DNA of 58,177 nt from Bacillus sp. REN10 (GCF_016820555.1 NZ_JADHDW010000011.1:1-58177), one strand, 5' to 3'. Shown: positions 36,787 through 45,980, counted from the stretch's first letter. The notes: generated from the sequence alone by a model not told the origin. Program-made: numbers and translations.

Positions 36787-36812
36787 AAAAAAAGCTAGTG
36801 GGGGGGCTGTTT

Positions 36813-38225
36813 ATGACACCGAAAACAATTATTGAAAAAATTTGGGAGAAACATGTCGTACATAGAGAAGAAGGAAAGCCGGATCTTTTATACATTGATC
36901 TTCATTTAGTTCATGAAGTAACTTCTCCACAAGCCTTTGAAGGGTTGCGCATGAACAATCGCAAAGTAAGGCGTCCTGATTTAACGTATGCTACGATGGA
37001 TCACAACGTACCAACCGTCAATCGTCATATTGTGAAAGATCCTGTTTCAAAGACACAGATGGAAACATTAAAGCTAAATTGCCAAGAGTTTGGAGTTGAA
37101 CTGTCAGATATCGATCATCCAGACCAAGGGATCGTCCATGTAATCGGTCCGGAGTTAGGTTTGACGCAGCCAGGGAAGACGATCGTTTGCGGAGACAGTC
37201 ATACTTCGACTCATGGAGCTTTTGGGGCATTAGCCTTTGGAATCGGTACAAGTGAAGTAGAACATGTACTGGCGACGCAAACATTGTGGCAAGCTAGGCC
37301 GAAAACATTGCAAATTAAAGTTAATGGCAAACTGGGATTTGGCGTGACAGCAAAAGATTTAATTTTAGCGGTTATTGCCAAATACGGGGTGAACGCTGGT
37401 ACAGGTTACATTGTTGAATATACGGGCGAAGCGATTCGTGGTTTATCAATGGAAGAGCGCATGACGGTGTGTAATATGTCAATTGAAGCTGGCGCACGGG
37501 CTGGATTAATTAGCCCAGATGAAAAAACAGTAGAATACTTAAGAGGTCGTCGTCACGTTCCTGAAGGCGAAGCATTTGAGCAACTAGCTGAGCAGTGGTT
37601 AGCCCTTGCTACTGATGAAGGGGCACAATATGATCAAACCCTTGAAATTGAAGGGGAAGAGATTGAACCACAAGTAACATGGGGAACTAATCCTTCTATG
37701 GGTAGCGGAATTAGCGCTACGGTTCCAAACCCTAATGATTTTGACCGGGAAGCGGATCAAGAGTCAGTAGCAAGAGCATTGGAATATATGGGTCTAGAAG
37801 CGGGAACGAAATTAGCAGATATTCCAATCGACTATGTATTTATCGGTTCTTGTACGAATTCACGTATCAGTGATTTGCGAGCAGCTGCAGAAGTGGCAAA
37901 AGGGCGAAAGGTACAGCCAGGTGTAACGGCGATTGTTGTACCAGGTTCGCAAGCGGTGAAACAAGTAGCAGAGTCAGAAGGTTTAGATCAGATTTTTACT
38001 GAAGCGGGCTTTGAATGGCGCGAGTCGGGTTGTAGCATGTGTTTAGCGATGAATGATGATATCGTTCCTTCAGGTAAGCGGTGTGCATCGACATCTAATC
38101 GTAACTTTGAAGGACGCCAAGGAAATGGAGCGAAAACACATCTTGTGAGTCCAGCTATGGCGGCTGCGGCTGCAGTGACTGGTAAATTTACAGATGTTCG
38201 CCAATTAGTAGGCGTGCAACAATAA
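36813..38225 (+). CDS. leuC: Isopropylmalate isomerase large subunit LeuC
   Basis: A 470-aa aconitase-family subunit that, with LeuD, converts 2- to 3-isopropylmalate. Conserved [14 protein letters not shown] and the 4Fe-4S ligands in [16 protein letters not shown] and [11 protein letters not shown] are visible. ATG 36813 is chosen because the GTGGGGGGG run directly upstream is the ribosome binding site. Spaced 13 bases from leuD. Confidence 0.97.
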   Translation: MTPKTIIEKIWEKHVVHREEGKPDLLYIDLHLVHEVTSPQAFEGLRMNNRKVRRPDLTYATMDHNVPTVNRHIVKDPVSKTQMETLKLNCQEFGVELSDIDHPDQGIVHVIGPELGLTQPGKTIVCGDSHTSTHGAFGALAFGIGTSEVEHVLATQTLWQARPKTLQIKVNGKLGFGVTAKDLILAVIAKYGVNAGTGYIVEYTGEAIRGLSMEERMTVCNMSIEAGARAGLISPDEKTVEYLRGRRHVPEGEAFEQLAEQWLALATDEGAQYDQTLEIEGEEIEPQVTWGTNPSMGSGISATVPNPNDFDREADQESVARALEYMGLEAGTKLADIPIDYVFIGSCTNSRISDLRAAAEVAKGRKVQPGVTAIVVPGSQAVKQVAESEGLDQIFTEAGFEWRESGCSMCLAMNDDIVPSGKRCASTSNRNFEGRQGNGAKTHLVSPAMAAAAAVTGKFTDVRQLVGVQQ

Positions 38226-38238
38226 GGGGGAGAATGAA

Positions 38239-38820
38239 ATGAAAGCAATTAATCAATTTAATGGTGTTGTCTGCCCTCTCAATCGTACCAATGTCGACAC
38301 GGATCAAATTATTCCGAAGCAGTTTTTAAAGAGAATTGAGCGTCAAGGTTTTGGTCAATTTGTCTTCTATCATTGGCGTTTTAATGATGAAGGTGTAAAA
38401 AAAGCTGACTTTGTCATGAATCAACCGCAATATGAGCAGGCAGAAATATTAGTAGCCGGTGAGAATTTTGGCTGTGGATCATCGCGTGAGCATGCACCTT
38501 GGGCATTGTTAGATTACGGATTCCGCGTCGTCATTGCCCCAAGCTTTGCTGACATCTTTTATAACAACTGTGTGAAGAACGGCATTTTAGCGATTCGTTT
38601 AACGGAGGATGAAGTTCAAACGATTATGAAAAAGGCAGAGGAGCCAGAGTACCGTTTGTTCATTGATTTGAAAGAGCAGCATATTACTGATCAAAATGGC
38701 TTTGAGGCTTCATTTGATATTAATCCTTATTGGAAAGAGATGTTATTAAACGGCTGGGATGAAATTGCTGTTACGTTGAATTTAGAAGCAGAAATTGCTG
38801 CATATGAACAGCAGCAATAA
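38239..38820 (+). CDS. leuD: Isopropylmalate isomerase small subunit LeuD
   Basis: A 193-aa swivel-domain partner of LeuC. The N-terminal LNRTNVDTDQIIPKQFLKRI and the active-site loop NFGCGSSREHAPWALLDYGF are diagnostic. Last gene of the operon; ATG follows AAGGGGGAGAATGAA, and a terminator follows. Confidence 0.97.
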   Translation: MKAINQFNGVVCPLNRTNVDTDQIIPKQFLKRIERQGFGQFVFYHWRFNDEGVKKADFVMNQPQYEQAEILVAGENFGCGSSREHAPWALLDYGFRVVIAPSFADIFYNNCVKNGILAIRLTEDEVQTIMKKAEEPEYRLFIDLKEQHITDQNGFEASFDINPYWKEMLLNGWDEIAVTLNLEAEIAAYEQQQ

Positions 38821-38825
38821 AGAGG

Positions 38826-38862
38826 AAAGAAGGTGTCCAGAGGGATGCCTTCTTTTTCTTTT
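38826..38862 (+). terminator. Terminator of the ilv-leu operon
   Basis: AGAAGG-TCC / GGGA-CCTTCT stem followed by TTTTTCTTTT. Confidence 0.8.
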
Positions 38863-39030
38863 ACAGATAGGATGGGGCAGCTGTTTATTTAGAAAAACGA
38901 CTAATTTCTTCACAATGCTGATAGATTTTATTACATAAAAATAATGAGCTCTTTTCTTTTTTTAATGAATGTTTTATGGGAAAAGAGGGAAAAGTGATAG
39001 AGGTAAAGTTTACAAAGAGGGAGAATTGAT

Positions 39031-39282
39031 GTGCAATATCGAATAGAAAGAGCTACTTTAGGTAAGTACAGGTTGAAACTGATAAATATTGGGGAGCGCA
39101 AACGCAGCGCAGCAAAGAAAATTTTCAAATTGGGATTGAAAAAATGCCACTGGATTCATCCAAATGATGATGTAAAGGGGATTAATACGGATCCTTCTTT
39201 CGACCCTAAAGTGACAGAGCAAATCAAAAAACAAACTGACAGCTGGGTCAATCCAATAGAGATGGTTCATTTGAAAAAATAA
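39031..39282 (+). CDS. Hypothetical basic protein, 83 aa
   Basis: An 83-aa lysine-rich ORF of unknown function. It starts at GTG 39031 preceded by AGAGGGAGAATTGAT, a good ribosome binding site. No membrane segment. HWIHPNDDVKGINTDPSFDP is followed by an amphipathic C terminus, and the pattern suggests a small soluble domain. The preceding stretch 38863-39030 is AT-rich without other signals. It is convergent with the SASP gene. Confidence 0.6.
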   Translation: MQYRIERATLGKYRLKLINIGERKRSAAKKIFKLGLKKCHWIHPNDDVKGINTDPSFDPKVTEQIKKQTDSWVNPIEMVHLKK

Positions 39283-39311
39283 GATGAGCCCTTGAAAAGA
39301 TTCAAGGGCTC
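39272..39311 (-). terminator. Terminator of the SASP gene
   Basis: GAGCCCTTGAA / TTCAAGGGCTC perfect 11-bp stem; on the reverse strand it is followed by ATCTTATTTTTT. Confidence 0.75.
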
Positions 39312-39339
39312 TAGCCATAAATATGAAGTTGTGAAGATG

Positions 39340-39555
39340 TTATTTTTGTTGGAAGCCGCTCATTTGTTGTTGAGCCATTGCTACTAAGCGTTTTGTGATT
39401 TCTCCACCAACAGAACCGTTAGAACGTGAAGTCGAATCTGGTCCAAGATTTACGCCAAACTCAGAAGCGATTTCATACTTCATTTGGTCGATAGCTTGTT
39501 GTGCACCTGCAACTAGTAATTGATTGCTGTTGTTGCTGCGATTTGAATTTGTCAT
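39340..39555 (-). CDS. Small acid-soluble spore protein, alpha/beta type
   Basis: A 71-aa DNA-binding spore protein that coats and protects the forespore chromosome. The germination protease site is in [13 protein letters not shown] (about residues 26-38) and the second conserved segment is [18 protein letters not shown]; the N terminus is Asn/Ser/Gln-rich as usual. ATG 39555 is chosen, nine bases after AGGAG. A SigG-like promoter precedes it. It corresponds in position to sspB, followed by yhe genes, in B. subtilis. Confidence 0.95.
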   Translation of the reverse strand: MTNSNRSNNSNQLLVAGAQQAIDQMKYEIASEFGVNLGPDSTSRSNGSVGGEITKRLVAMAQQQMSGFQQK

Positions 39556-39645
39556 GTTTGTCATCTCCTGTTGTATGATTTTTGGTTGGGCCACTGGAAT
39601 TGCACCAGTCCTTTTTTAAGAGGCCAGACTATCTGGTAAGCCCAT

Positions 39646-39673
39646 TAATATGAGTGACTTGCTGCTTGTATTA
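39646..39673 (-). promoter_or_regulatory. SigG-type promoter of the SASP gene
   Basis: On the reverse strand TAATA (39669-39673), a 16-base spacer and CATATTA (39646-39652) match the forespore SigG consensus (GHATR, CATNNTA) closely. The leader between it and the gene contains an ACTGG/CCAGT hairpin. Confidence 0.55.
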
Positions 39674-39829
39674 CTATTATGTTTTCTTTTTTACTGTTTA
39701 TTCACTGATAACTTGTGGTAATTTATTCCTTTTTTTGTTTTGCTGAGAAAAGCGTTTTTTTCAGCTCTATGCTATACTGTTGTTACAGAAACTATCGATT
39801 ACAGAGTAATTTGAACGAGGTGGGGAAAG

Positions 39830-40090
39830 ATGGATCATAATCGTGAAGTAACAAATAGATTGCGACGGATTGAAGGCCAAATTCGCGGCGTGATTAAAAT
39901 GATGGAAGAAGAGAAGCACTGCAAAGAAGTCGTGACTCAATTATCTGCTATTCGATCAGCAGTTGACCGCTCGATTGGGTTAATCGTTGCTAAAAATCTT
40001 GAAAGTTGTATTCGTGAGGCAAATGAAAAAGGTCAAAATGCCGAAGAAGCGATTCAAGAAGCAGTCAATATGATTGTTAAAAGTAGATAA
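39830..40090 (+). CDS. CsoR-family repressor of the CstR (persulfide-sensing) type
   Basis: An 86-aa all-helical DUF156/CsoR-family regulator, normally a tetramer. RRIEGQIRGVIKMMEEEKHC carries the first Cys at about residue 31 and the C-terminal half has AKNLESCIREA with the second Cys at about 60. The copper-binding His of true CsoR is absent from that second motif, while the IVAKNLESCIREA...AVNMIVKSR layout closely resembles S. aureus CstR, which forms di- and trisulfides between its two Cys. A sulfide/persulfide sensor is therefore the best guess. No rhodanese, cst or copper gene is adjacent. Confidence 0.85.
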   Translation: MDHNREVTNRLRRIEGQIRGVIKMMEEEKHCKEVVTQLSAIRSAVDRSIGLIVAKNLESCIREANEKGQNAEEAIQEAVNMIVKSR

Positions 40091-40092
40091 GT

Positions 40093-40156
40093 TGTCCAAC
40101 AAGTAAGTGCCTGACATCCTCTGTAGGTATCAAGCACTTACAGGACAGCTTTTTTT
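40093..40156 (+). terminator. Terminator of the CsoR-family gene
   Basis: TGTCC-GTAAGTGC / GCACTTAC-GGACA long stem with a large loop and a run of seven Ts. Confidence 0.8.
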
Positions 40157-40349
40157 ATTCTCCAGGAAGCGTTTCATCAACGAAAATATGTGCCTCTTCA
40201 ATATTAGAAGTGATTTCGTCTTCTCTCATATGAACAGACCCTCCAGAAAGTCCCTCATTAATCATGCGATCGACGTCTAAAAAGGCTTTATCCTTTCCTT
40301 CAAATTGAGTATCTGGAAGAAAGGAAAATTCCGTATCTTTTTTCTTCAT
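40155..40349 (-). CDS. Hypothetical small acidic protein, 64 aa
   Basis: A 64-aa soluble acidic protein beginning MKKKDTEFSFLPDTQFEGKD and ending in an Asp/Glu-rich tail. ATG 40349 follows AAAGGAGGTTGTTTTA, a very strong ribosome binding site; an upstream frame extension lacks one. No domain recognised. Its stop overlaps the T run of the convergent terminator. Confidence 0.65.
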   Translation of the reverse strand: MKKKDTEFSFLPDTQFEGKDKAFLDVDRMINEGLSGGSVHMREDEITSNIEEAHIFVDETLPGE

Positions 40350-40502
40350 TAAAACAACCTCCTTTACCATTAATTTGTGCATAATCAAAGTTTTTATGCA
40401 GTCGTCTTATAGAGGACAAAATTTGCTAAGATTCACTAAAAAAACTTATAATGGAAGAGCCGATTATGATCGGTGATGAACATGTTGGCAGGTGAATAGG
40501 AA

Positions 40503-41639
40503 GTGAATTTCTTTTGGGTTCTTGTATTTATGGTTGTCATTGGGGCAGCTATTGGAGCGGTGACGAACTCCATTGCGATTAGAATGCTGTTTCATCCGTA
40601 TCGTCCGTACTATATTGGAAAGTGGCAACTGCCATTTACACCTGGATTGATTCCGAAAAGGCGGGGCGAATTGGCAGAGCAGCTTGGAAAGATGGTTTCG
40701 GAATATTTACTAACGCCAGAAAGTATTGAGCGGAAGTTAAGTCACCCCGATTTTCAAAAAGATATCGTCTCTCTTTTACAGCAAGAAGCAAGGCCATTTC
40801 TTGCTTCAGATAAGACGATCGCCGAAGTGCTGGAGAAGGTGCATATCGATGAACCAGAACAAAAAGCAGAACAATGGGTAGAGCAATGGATTGATAAAAA
40901 ATATCGTTACATAAAAGATTTTTATATCGATCAAACCGTTAGAGAATCACTTCCTTCTGAATGGTTAGATAAAATGGAAGTGAAAATTCCACAAGTATCC
41001 GATTACATCATTCATAAAGGCATCGATTATTTCTCTAGCTTAGAAGGGCGTCAACGAATCAAAAAAATGACGGATGATTTTCTGGCCGAGTGGGGCAAGC
41101 TTGGTAGCATGCTACAAATGATTCTTGGCAATACGACGCTAGAAGACAAAATTCAGCCAGAAATATTAAAGTTTTTAAGAAGCCCTGGCACAAAAGAATT
41201 AATGGATACACTGCTAAGAAATGAATGGGAAAAAATTATCGATTGGAAATGGTCTTATGTTCTGACTCAATTTTCTGATGAAAAAGCATTACAAAAAGGA
41301 AAAGCGTTTGTCCTTCGACAGCTGAACCTTCATGCTTTATTTGAGAAATCTGTGTCAGATGTCATGAAGCCATTTGAAGAGAAAATTATCTCTGACATCA
41401 TTCCAACTGTAGTGGCAAAAGGCGGTCATTTTGTGGCGGCACGTATTCCAGCGATGATGGAAAAACTTCACATTGCTGAAATTGTGCGTCAACAAGTGGA
41501 AACCTTCTCATTAGAGCGGTTAGAAGAAATGGTGCTAGAAATCGCGAGACGAGAATTGAAAATGATCACTTTCCTTGGCGGATTGTTAGGGGGAGTCATC
41601 GGATTGCTTCAAGGGATAATTGTTGGACTATTTTCTTAA
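40503..41639 (+). CDS. yheB: YheB, DUF445 membrane protein
   Basis: A 378-aa DUF445 protein like B. subtilis YheB (377 aa). One membrane segment at each end (residues 3-22 and about 358-378) brackets a large helical extramembrane region; GAVTNSIAIRMLFHPYRPYYIGKW and LPFTPGLIPKRRGELAEQLG are the family hallmark. Function is unknown; the family is thought to be spore- or membrane-associated. The start is GTG 40503. The order yheB-yheA is conserved. Confidence 0.92.
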   Translation: MNFFWVLVFMVVIGAAIGAVTNSIAIRMLFHPYRPYYIGKWQLPFTPGLIPKRRGELAEQLGKMVSEYLLTPESIERKLSHPDFQKDIVSLLQQEARPFLASDKTIAEVLEKVHIDEPEQKAEQWVEQWIDKKYRYIKDFYIDQTVRESLPSEWLDKMEVKIPQVSDYIIHKGIDYFSSLEGRQRIKKMTDDFLAEWGKLGSMLQMILGNTTLEDKIQPEILKFLRSPGTKELMDTLLRNEWEKIIDWKWSYVLTQFSDEKALQKGKAFVLRQLNLHALFEKSVSDVMKPFEEKIISDIIPTVVAKGGHFVAARIPAMMEKLHIAEIVRQQVETFSLERLEEMVLEIARRELKMITFLGGLLGGVIGLLQGIIVGLFS

Positions 41640-41702
41640 AGTCCCGCATAATCATGATACAGTCTGTTAAAGTGAATTCACAAAATATGAGGAGGAACAG
41701 CA

Positions 41703-42056
41703 ATGGCAATCAATTTATATGATTTAGCTTATGAATTAGAGAAAGGTGTACGTCAAAGCCCAGAGTACTTGCAGTTAAAGCAATTATATGCAGAAGTAAA
41801 TAATGATCCAGAAGCAAATAAAGTCTTTTCTGATTTCCGGGATATTCAAATGAAATTACAGGAAAAGCAAATGACAGGACAAGACATTACTGAAGCAGAA
41901 GTTCAACAGGCACAACAATCTGTTGCACTTATTCAGCAACATGAGAAAATTGCTAAATTAATGGAAGCGGAACAGCGAATGAGCATGGTGATTGCGGATT
42001 TAAACAAAATTATTTTAAAGCCGCTTGAGGAAATGTACGGTCCTGTTGTTGATTAA
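41703..42056 (+). CDS. yheA: YheA, YlbF/YmcA-family protein
   Basis: A 117-aa helical protein of the YlbF/YmcA family (DUF964). MAINLYDLAYELEKGVRQSPEY and a long glutamine-rich coiled coil (QQAQQSVALIQQHEKIAKLM) are typical of YheA. Paralogues YlbF and YmcA partner in RNA-maturation and Spo0A-related control; YheA's role is unknown. ATG follows GAGGAGGAACAGC. Co-directional with yheB, 63 bases apart. Confidence 0.93.
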   Translation: MAINLYDLAYELEKGVRQSPEYLQLKQLYAEVNNDPEANKVFSDFRDIQMKLQEKQMTGQDITEAEVQQAQQSVALIQQHEKIAKLMEAEQRMSMVIADLNKIILKPLEEMYGPVVD

Positions 42057-42060
42057 GTAG

Positions 42061-42092
42061 AGAAGAGCACCCAATTGGGTGTTCTTTTTTTA
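42061..42092 (+). terminator. Terminator of yheA
   Basis: AAGAGCACCC / GGGTGTTCTT stem followed by a T run. Confidence 0.85.
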
Positions 42093-42141
42093 TTTTGTGC
42101 TTCATATTTTTAACGTAAGACAACATGAAGGGGGAACGAAG

Positions 42142-43005
42142 ATGGCTTATCGGTTACTAGCAATAAATGTAGTCGGAGTTTTCTCACAAGACAATGGGCG
42201 TGTGAGCAGAGCGACGAAAGAGGCGATTGAATATGCAAATAAGAAGAAGGTGTCGATTTTATTATTTTCTGAGCGACAGTACCCATTTGTTAAAAAAATA
42301 GCGAAAGCTTTACAGTCAGAAAGTCACCTTGTTGCCCATAATGGCGCATATGTTATTTCAAGTGAAAATAAACCAATGTATATTCAGAGGATTTCTGAAG
42401 AGGATACATTTGATTTAATACAATTTTTGGAATCGTTTGATTGCCAAGTGACGTTAGAAAGTGAAAATTTTTCTGTAAGTAATAAAGGAAGACTGCCAGC
42501 GACATTAGTGAAAAGGACCTTGTGGCAGCGAACTCAAAAGTTTCTTTACTCACAATACTTTGTCGACTCTTTAGAAGACCATTTATTAGATGAACGAATT
42601 TCGCCGTTATCTATCCAAGCAACTTTTCAAAATAGAGAAGAGAGAGATGAAGCGTTACAAGCATTAATCAATATGTTTGCTGATGTTCAGTTTATGAGCA
42701 GAGATCATAATAAAATTGAAATTGTAGCGGCTGGTGTTTCGAAATGGAACAGTATTGTATATATAGCAGAACAGCTTGGCATTTCAAGATCAGAAATTGC
42801 CGTAATTGGTGTCAGCACGGATGATCAGCAAGCAGTTCAACAAGCAGGAATGGGCATTGCTATGGGGAATGCCGATCCAGAAGTAAAGGAAGCAGCCGAC
42901 TGGATTACAAGAACGAATAGACAAGAGGGCATTGCCTACGTAGTGAAAGAACTTTTACGACATCAGCGTAAAAATACAGCTGAAGAAATGAATAAAGTGG
43001 ATTAA
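42142..43005 (+). CDS. HAD-superfamily (Cof-type) protein with degenerate catalytic motifs, YhaX-like
   Basis: A 287-aa protein with the layout of Cof/YbjI-type HAD phosphatases and the position of B. subtilis yhaX (upstream of hemZ). Motif I, normally DxDGTL, reads NVVGVF: both catalytic Asp are lost. Motif II Ser is kept (LLFSERQ), motif III Lys is kept (AGVSKWNS), and motif IV, normally GDxxND, reads GVSTDD, losing the first Mg-binding Asp. The rest (GMGIAMGNADPEVKEAADWIT) is well conserved. Phosphatase activity is not expected. Start ATG 42142 follows GAAGGGGGAACGAAG. The intact frame suggests a retained non-catalytic role. Confidence 0.82.
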   Translation: MAYRLLAINVVGVFSQDNGRVSRATKEAIEYANKKKVSILLFSERQYPFVKKIAKALQSESHLVAHNGAYVISSENKPMYIQRISEEDTFDLIQFLESFDCQVTLESENFSVSNKGRLPATLVKRTLWQRTQKFLYSQYFVDSLEDHLLDERISPLSIQATFQNREERDEALQALINMFADVQFMSRDHNKIEIVAAGVSKWNSIVYIAEQLGISRSEIAVIGVSTDDQQAVQQAGMGIAMGNADPEVKEAADWITRTNRQEGIAYVVKELLRHQRKNTAEEMNKVD

Positions 43006-43038
43006 GCGGTGCGAACAAGCCGCTTTTTTTCGTTTAAC

Positions 43039-43505
43039 GTGTTTCCTTTATCTCATACGGCTGGTTTCAGTCCATACGTCGCTCATCGGTGCCTTCCGCT
43101 TTTCGTATTGTCCAGCTCCAGGCGCTATCGGCTCGAGGTCAAAAGCCAAGCCGGCCAAAAGGTTAAAAAGCAACCTTTCAGCCGACTTGTCTTTTGCTTG
43201 TCGCCGATGATCGAGCGCCTTCCGCTTTTCTTGTTGTCCAGCTCCGCCTCCTAGACACTCGAGTCAAATGCCAGCCTGACTGCATGGCTGAAGAACGCCA
43301 TTCCGTCATTCTGTCATTTGCTTGTCGTGTCTGAACAGTCGTCTCCGCTTTTCTTGTCCAGCTGTAGGCACCAGCGACTAGTGTGCTTCCGCCATCCTCC
43401 TTACGATAAGTCAACATCGATTCACTAACGTTCATCGTGTTTCCTTTATCTCATACGGCTGGCTCCAGTTCATACGTCGCTCATCGGTGCCCTCCGCTTT
43501 TCTAG
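43039..43505. repeat. Cluster of dispersed Bacillus-type intergenic repeats (family B)
   Basis: Two near-identical direct repeats begin at 43039 and 43437; each starts GTGTTTCCTTTATCTCATAC, continues to TCATACGTCGCTCATCGGTG and ends CCGCTTTTC. Between them lie several diverged modules with TTGTCCAGCTCC, GGCTCGAGGTCAAAAGCC and a long inverted segment (AAGGTT...AACCTT). No coding capacity. The same module recurs at the right window edge. GC content is clearly above that of the neighbours. Such elements are common between genes in Bacillaceae; function unknown. Confidence 0.85.
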
Positions 43506-43571
43506 ACTTGACCTTGTTGTTTGGTTTTCAGTATGCTAGATGGAGCAAATTGTGTAGAAGGGTGATTGGAT

Positions 43572-45062
43572 TTGTTAATTAGTGTGAAAGGTTTAGATGA
43601 TGAGCGGTATGAACGGCCGTTGCGGCTGATTGCCAATTTATTTTTTGAGGAAACAGAGATTGATATGAGTGGAATGGACGGCTCTCTTGAAGTAGCTTTT
43701 ACCGTGACTGGAGAAACAGATGTGAAAGCGGAGGCTGTTTTAACGATAAAGGAAAGCGGAGAACAATTCGTTGCTCAATATGAGAAACGAATCACTGCTG
43801 ATCATGAAAAGGAGTATTTTAAGGAATTAAAAAATGTTGTGTCGCGCGTGTATTTACATGTGTTGCAGGAATATACGGGGATTGTACAAAAATGGGGCAT
43901 TTTAACGGGCGTTCGCCCAACGAAGCTATTGCATCGTCAAAATCAAGCGGGTGTTCCAGCTGAGATTGCTCATCAAAAGTTGCAGGAAGATTATTTAATG
44001 ACAACAGAGAAAACGGAGTTAATGCAACGAATTTTAGAACGGCAATTAGCGATCGTTCCTGATCTATATGATTTAAAGAAGGAAGTCAGTATTTATATCG
44101 GAATTCCGTTTTGCCCGACGAAGTGTGCGTATTGTACATTCCCAGCCTTTGCTATTCAAGGAAAGCAAGAGCGTGTGTCCTCCTTTTTAAGCGGATTGCA
44201 TTTTGAAATGGAAGCGATTGGCCGCTGGTTGAAAGAAAAAGGTGTACGTATTACGACGGTTTATTACGGAGGAGGAACACCGACGGCTATCACTGCCGAG
44301 GAAATGGATGAGCTTTATGAGCTCATGTATCAAGTGTTTCCTGATGTAGAGAACATTCGTGAAATTACGGTTGAAGCTGGGCGACCAGATACAATTACGC
44401 AAGCAAAGCTAGACGTATTAAAGAAGTGGAAGATTGATCGGATTAGTATTAATCCGCAATCGTATACCCAAGAAACGTTGAAAGCAATCGGGCGTCATCA
44501 TACAGTGGAAGAAACGATTGATAAGTATCAGCTAGCTAGAGCGAACGGCATGAATAATATTAATATGGATTTAATTATCGGTTTGCCGGGTGAAGGATGC
44601 GAGGAGTTTAAGCATTCGTTGGATGAGACGGAAAAGCTGATGCCGGAGTCGTTAACAGTTCATACGCTTTCATTTAAAAGAGCTTCAGAAATGACGCAAA
44701 ATAAAGAAAAGTATAAAGTAGCGGATCGCTCAGAGGTCGAACAAATGATGAGCATGGCAGAACAGTGGACAAAAGATCATGGATATGTACCTTATTACTT
44801 GTACCGTCAGAAAAACATCCTTGGAAATTTAGAAAATGTCGGCTATTGTATGCCTGGACAAGAGAGCATTTATAATATTGTAATTATGGAAGAAGTACAA
44901 ACGATTATCGGCATTGGCTGTGGAGCAGCAAGTAAATTTATTGATCCGAATACGGGAAAAATTGAGCATTTTGCTAACCCGAAAGATCCGAAAACATATA
45001 ACGAACGGTTTGAAGAGTATACGAATAAAAAAATTGCCATTTTAAATGAGTTATTCAAATAA
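43572..45062 (+). CDS. hemZ: HemZ, radical SAM coproporphyrinogen dehydrogenase-like protein
   Basis: A 496-aa radical SAM protein corresponding to B. subtilis HemZ. The cluster motif is PFCPTKCAYCTFP (CxxxCxxC) at about residues 182-189, with the downstream YYGGGTPTAITAEEM and ISINPQSYTQETLKAIGRHH of the HemN-like fold; the N-terminal 160 residues are HemZ-specific. HemZ was assigned to oxygen-independent coproporphyrinogen III oxidation but that activity is debated for the family. TTG at 43572 is chosen: AAGGGTGA ends 6 bases before it, while TTG 43566 abuts the site. The repeat cluster lies directly upstream. Confidence 0.92.
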   Translation: MLISVKGLDDERYERPLRLIANLFFEETEIDMSGMDGSLEVAFTVTGETDVKAEAVLTIKESGEQFVAQYEKRITADHEKEYFKELKNVVSRVYLHVLQEYTGIVQKWGILTGVRPTKLLHRQNQAGVPAEIAHQKLQEDYLMTTEKTELMQRILERQLAIVPDLYDLKKEVSIYIGIPFCPTKCAYCTFPAFAIQGKQERVSSFLSGLHFEMEAIGRWLKEKGVRITTVYYGGGTPTAITAEEMDELYELMYQVFPDVENIREITVEAGRPDTITQAKLDVLKKWKIDRISINPQSYTQETLKAIGRHHTVEETIDKYQLARANGMNNINMDLIIGLPGEGCEEFKHSLDETEKLMPESLTVHTLSFKRASEMTQNKEKYKVADRSEVEQMMSMAEQWTKDHGYVPYYLYRQKNILGNLENVGYCMPGQESIYNIVIMEEVQTIIGIGCGAASKFIDPNTGKIEHFANPKDPKTYNERFEEYTNKKIAILNELFK

Positions 45063-45075
45063 AGGAAAACTTTTT

Positions 45076-45110
45076 CTTACTTCTTTCTTTAAAGAAGTAA
45101 GTTTTTTATT
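45076..45110 (+). terminator. Terminator of hemZ
   Basis: CTTACTTCTTT / AAAGAAGTAAG stem followed by TTTTTT. Confidence 0.8.
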
Positions 45111-45194
45111 ATAAAAATTCTAAATTTTTAAAAAATAACCTATGAATGATGCTTCATTTTTTGTATCCTTAATATTAAGGAGGGGATTAGTAAA

Positions 45195-45980
45195 ATGAGT
45201 GAATTGGAAACGGTTAAATATGATATTACTGGGGGAGTGGCACGAATCATTTTGAGTCGTCCACAATCAATGAATGCACTCAATGTGCAAATGATGGAAG
45301 AATTGCTTACTTGTTTACAAGAAGTTAGCCAAAAAGAGCATGTAAAGGTGGTCGTGCTGTCAGGAGAAGGACATGCGTTTTCTTCAGGAGGAGATATTAA
45401 GCAAATGCTCACGGGCTTAGATGAGCGGCAATTCTTTAAAGTCATGGATACTATTTCAGCCTTGGTTATGACGTTGTACAAAATGCCGAAAGTAACAATT
45501 GCAGCGATTCATGGTGCCGCAGCAGGATTAGGCTTGAGCTTAGCACTTGCCGCTGATTATGTCATTTGTGGGGATCAAGCCAAGATTGCGATGAATTTTA
45601 TCGGTATAGGTTTGATTCCTGACGGAGCCGGCCACTTTATGATGGAAAGGCGAGTAGGGGAAGTGAAGGCGAAACAGCTCATTTGGGAAGGGAAAGTTAT
45701 GAGCGGCTTAGAAGCGGAAGCAATTGGACTGGTGGACCAAACGGCAGAAGATAGCCAATTGGCTACAAAAGTGGAGCAGTTGATTAACTATATTAAGCAA
45801 AAGCCTCTAAAAGCGATGATTGCCACAAAGAAAATATATGTAGAGCTTCAAGAGGACAAACTAATCCAATCATTGCAATTAGAAAAACAAGCTCAGCTTG
45901 ATATGAGACAAACAGAAGATCATCAAGAGGGGATTCAAGCGTTTATCGAAAAGCGTAAACCGGTGTTTACAGGGCGTTAA
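45195..45980 (+). CDS. yhaR: Enoyl-CoA hydratase/isomerase family protein YhaR
   Basis: A 261-aa crotonase-fold protein, positional and sequence match to B. subtilis YhaR. The oxyanion-hole segments FSSGGDIKQML and AAIHGAAAGLGLSLALAADY are intact; the catalytic Glu region reads GLIPDGAGHFMMERRVG, which keeps the Asp-Gly-Ala pattern but leaves the general base uncertain. CoA-thioester hydration or isomerisation is likely; substrate unknown. The ATG follows AAGGAGGGGATTAGTAAA. Confidence 0.9.
   Translation: MSELETVKYDITGGVARIILSRPQSMNALNVQMMEELLTCLQEVSQKEHVKVVVLSGEGHAFSSGGDIKQMLTGLDERQFFKVMDTISALVMTLYKMPKVTIAAIHGAAAGLGLSLALAADYVICGDQAKIAMNFIGIGLIPDGAGHFMMERRVGEVKAKQLIWEGKVMSGLEAEAIGLVDQTAEDSQLATKVEQLINYIKQKPLKAMIATKKIYVELQEDKLIQSLQLEKQAQLDMRQTEDHQEGIQAFIEKRKPVFTGR

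Noticed and set aside
43178-43435. An 85-codon reverse frame in the family B repeat cluster
   Set aside because: Lies wholly in repetitive non-coding modules, has low-complexity Arg/Ser/Thr content and no conserved domain.
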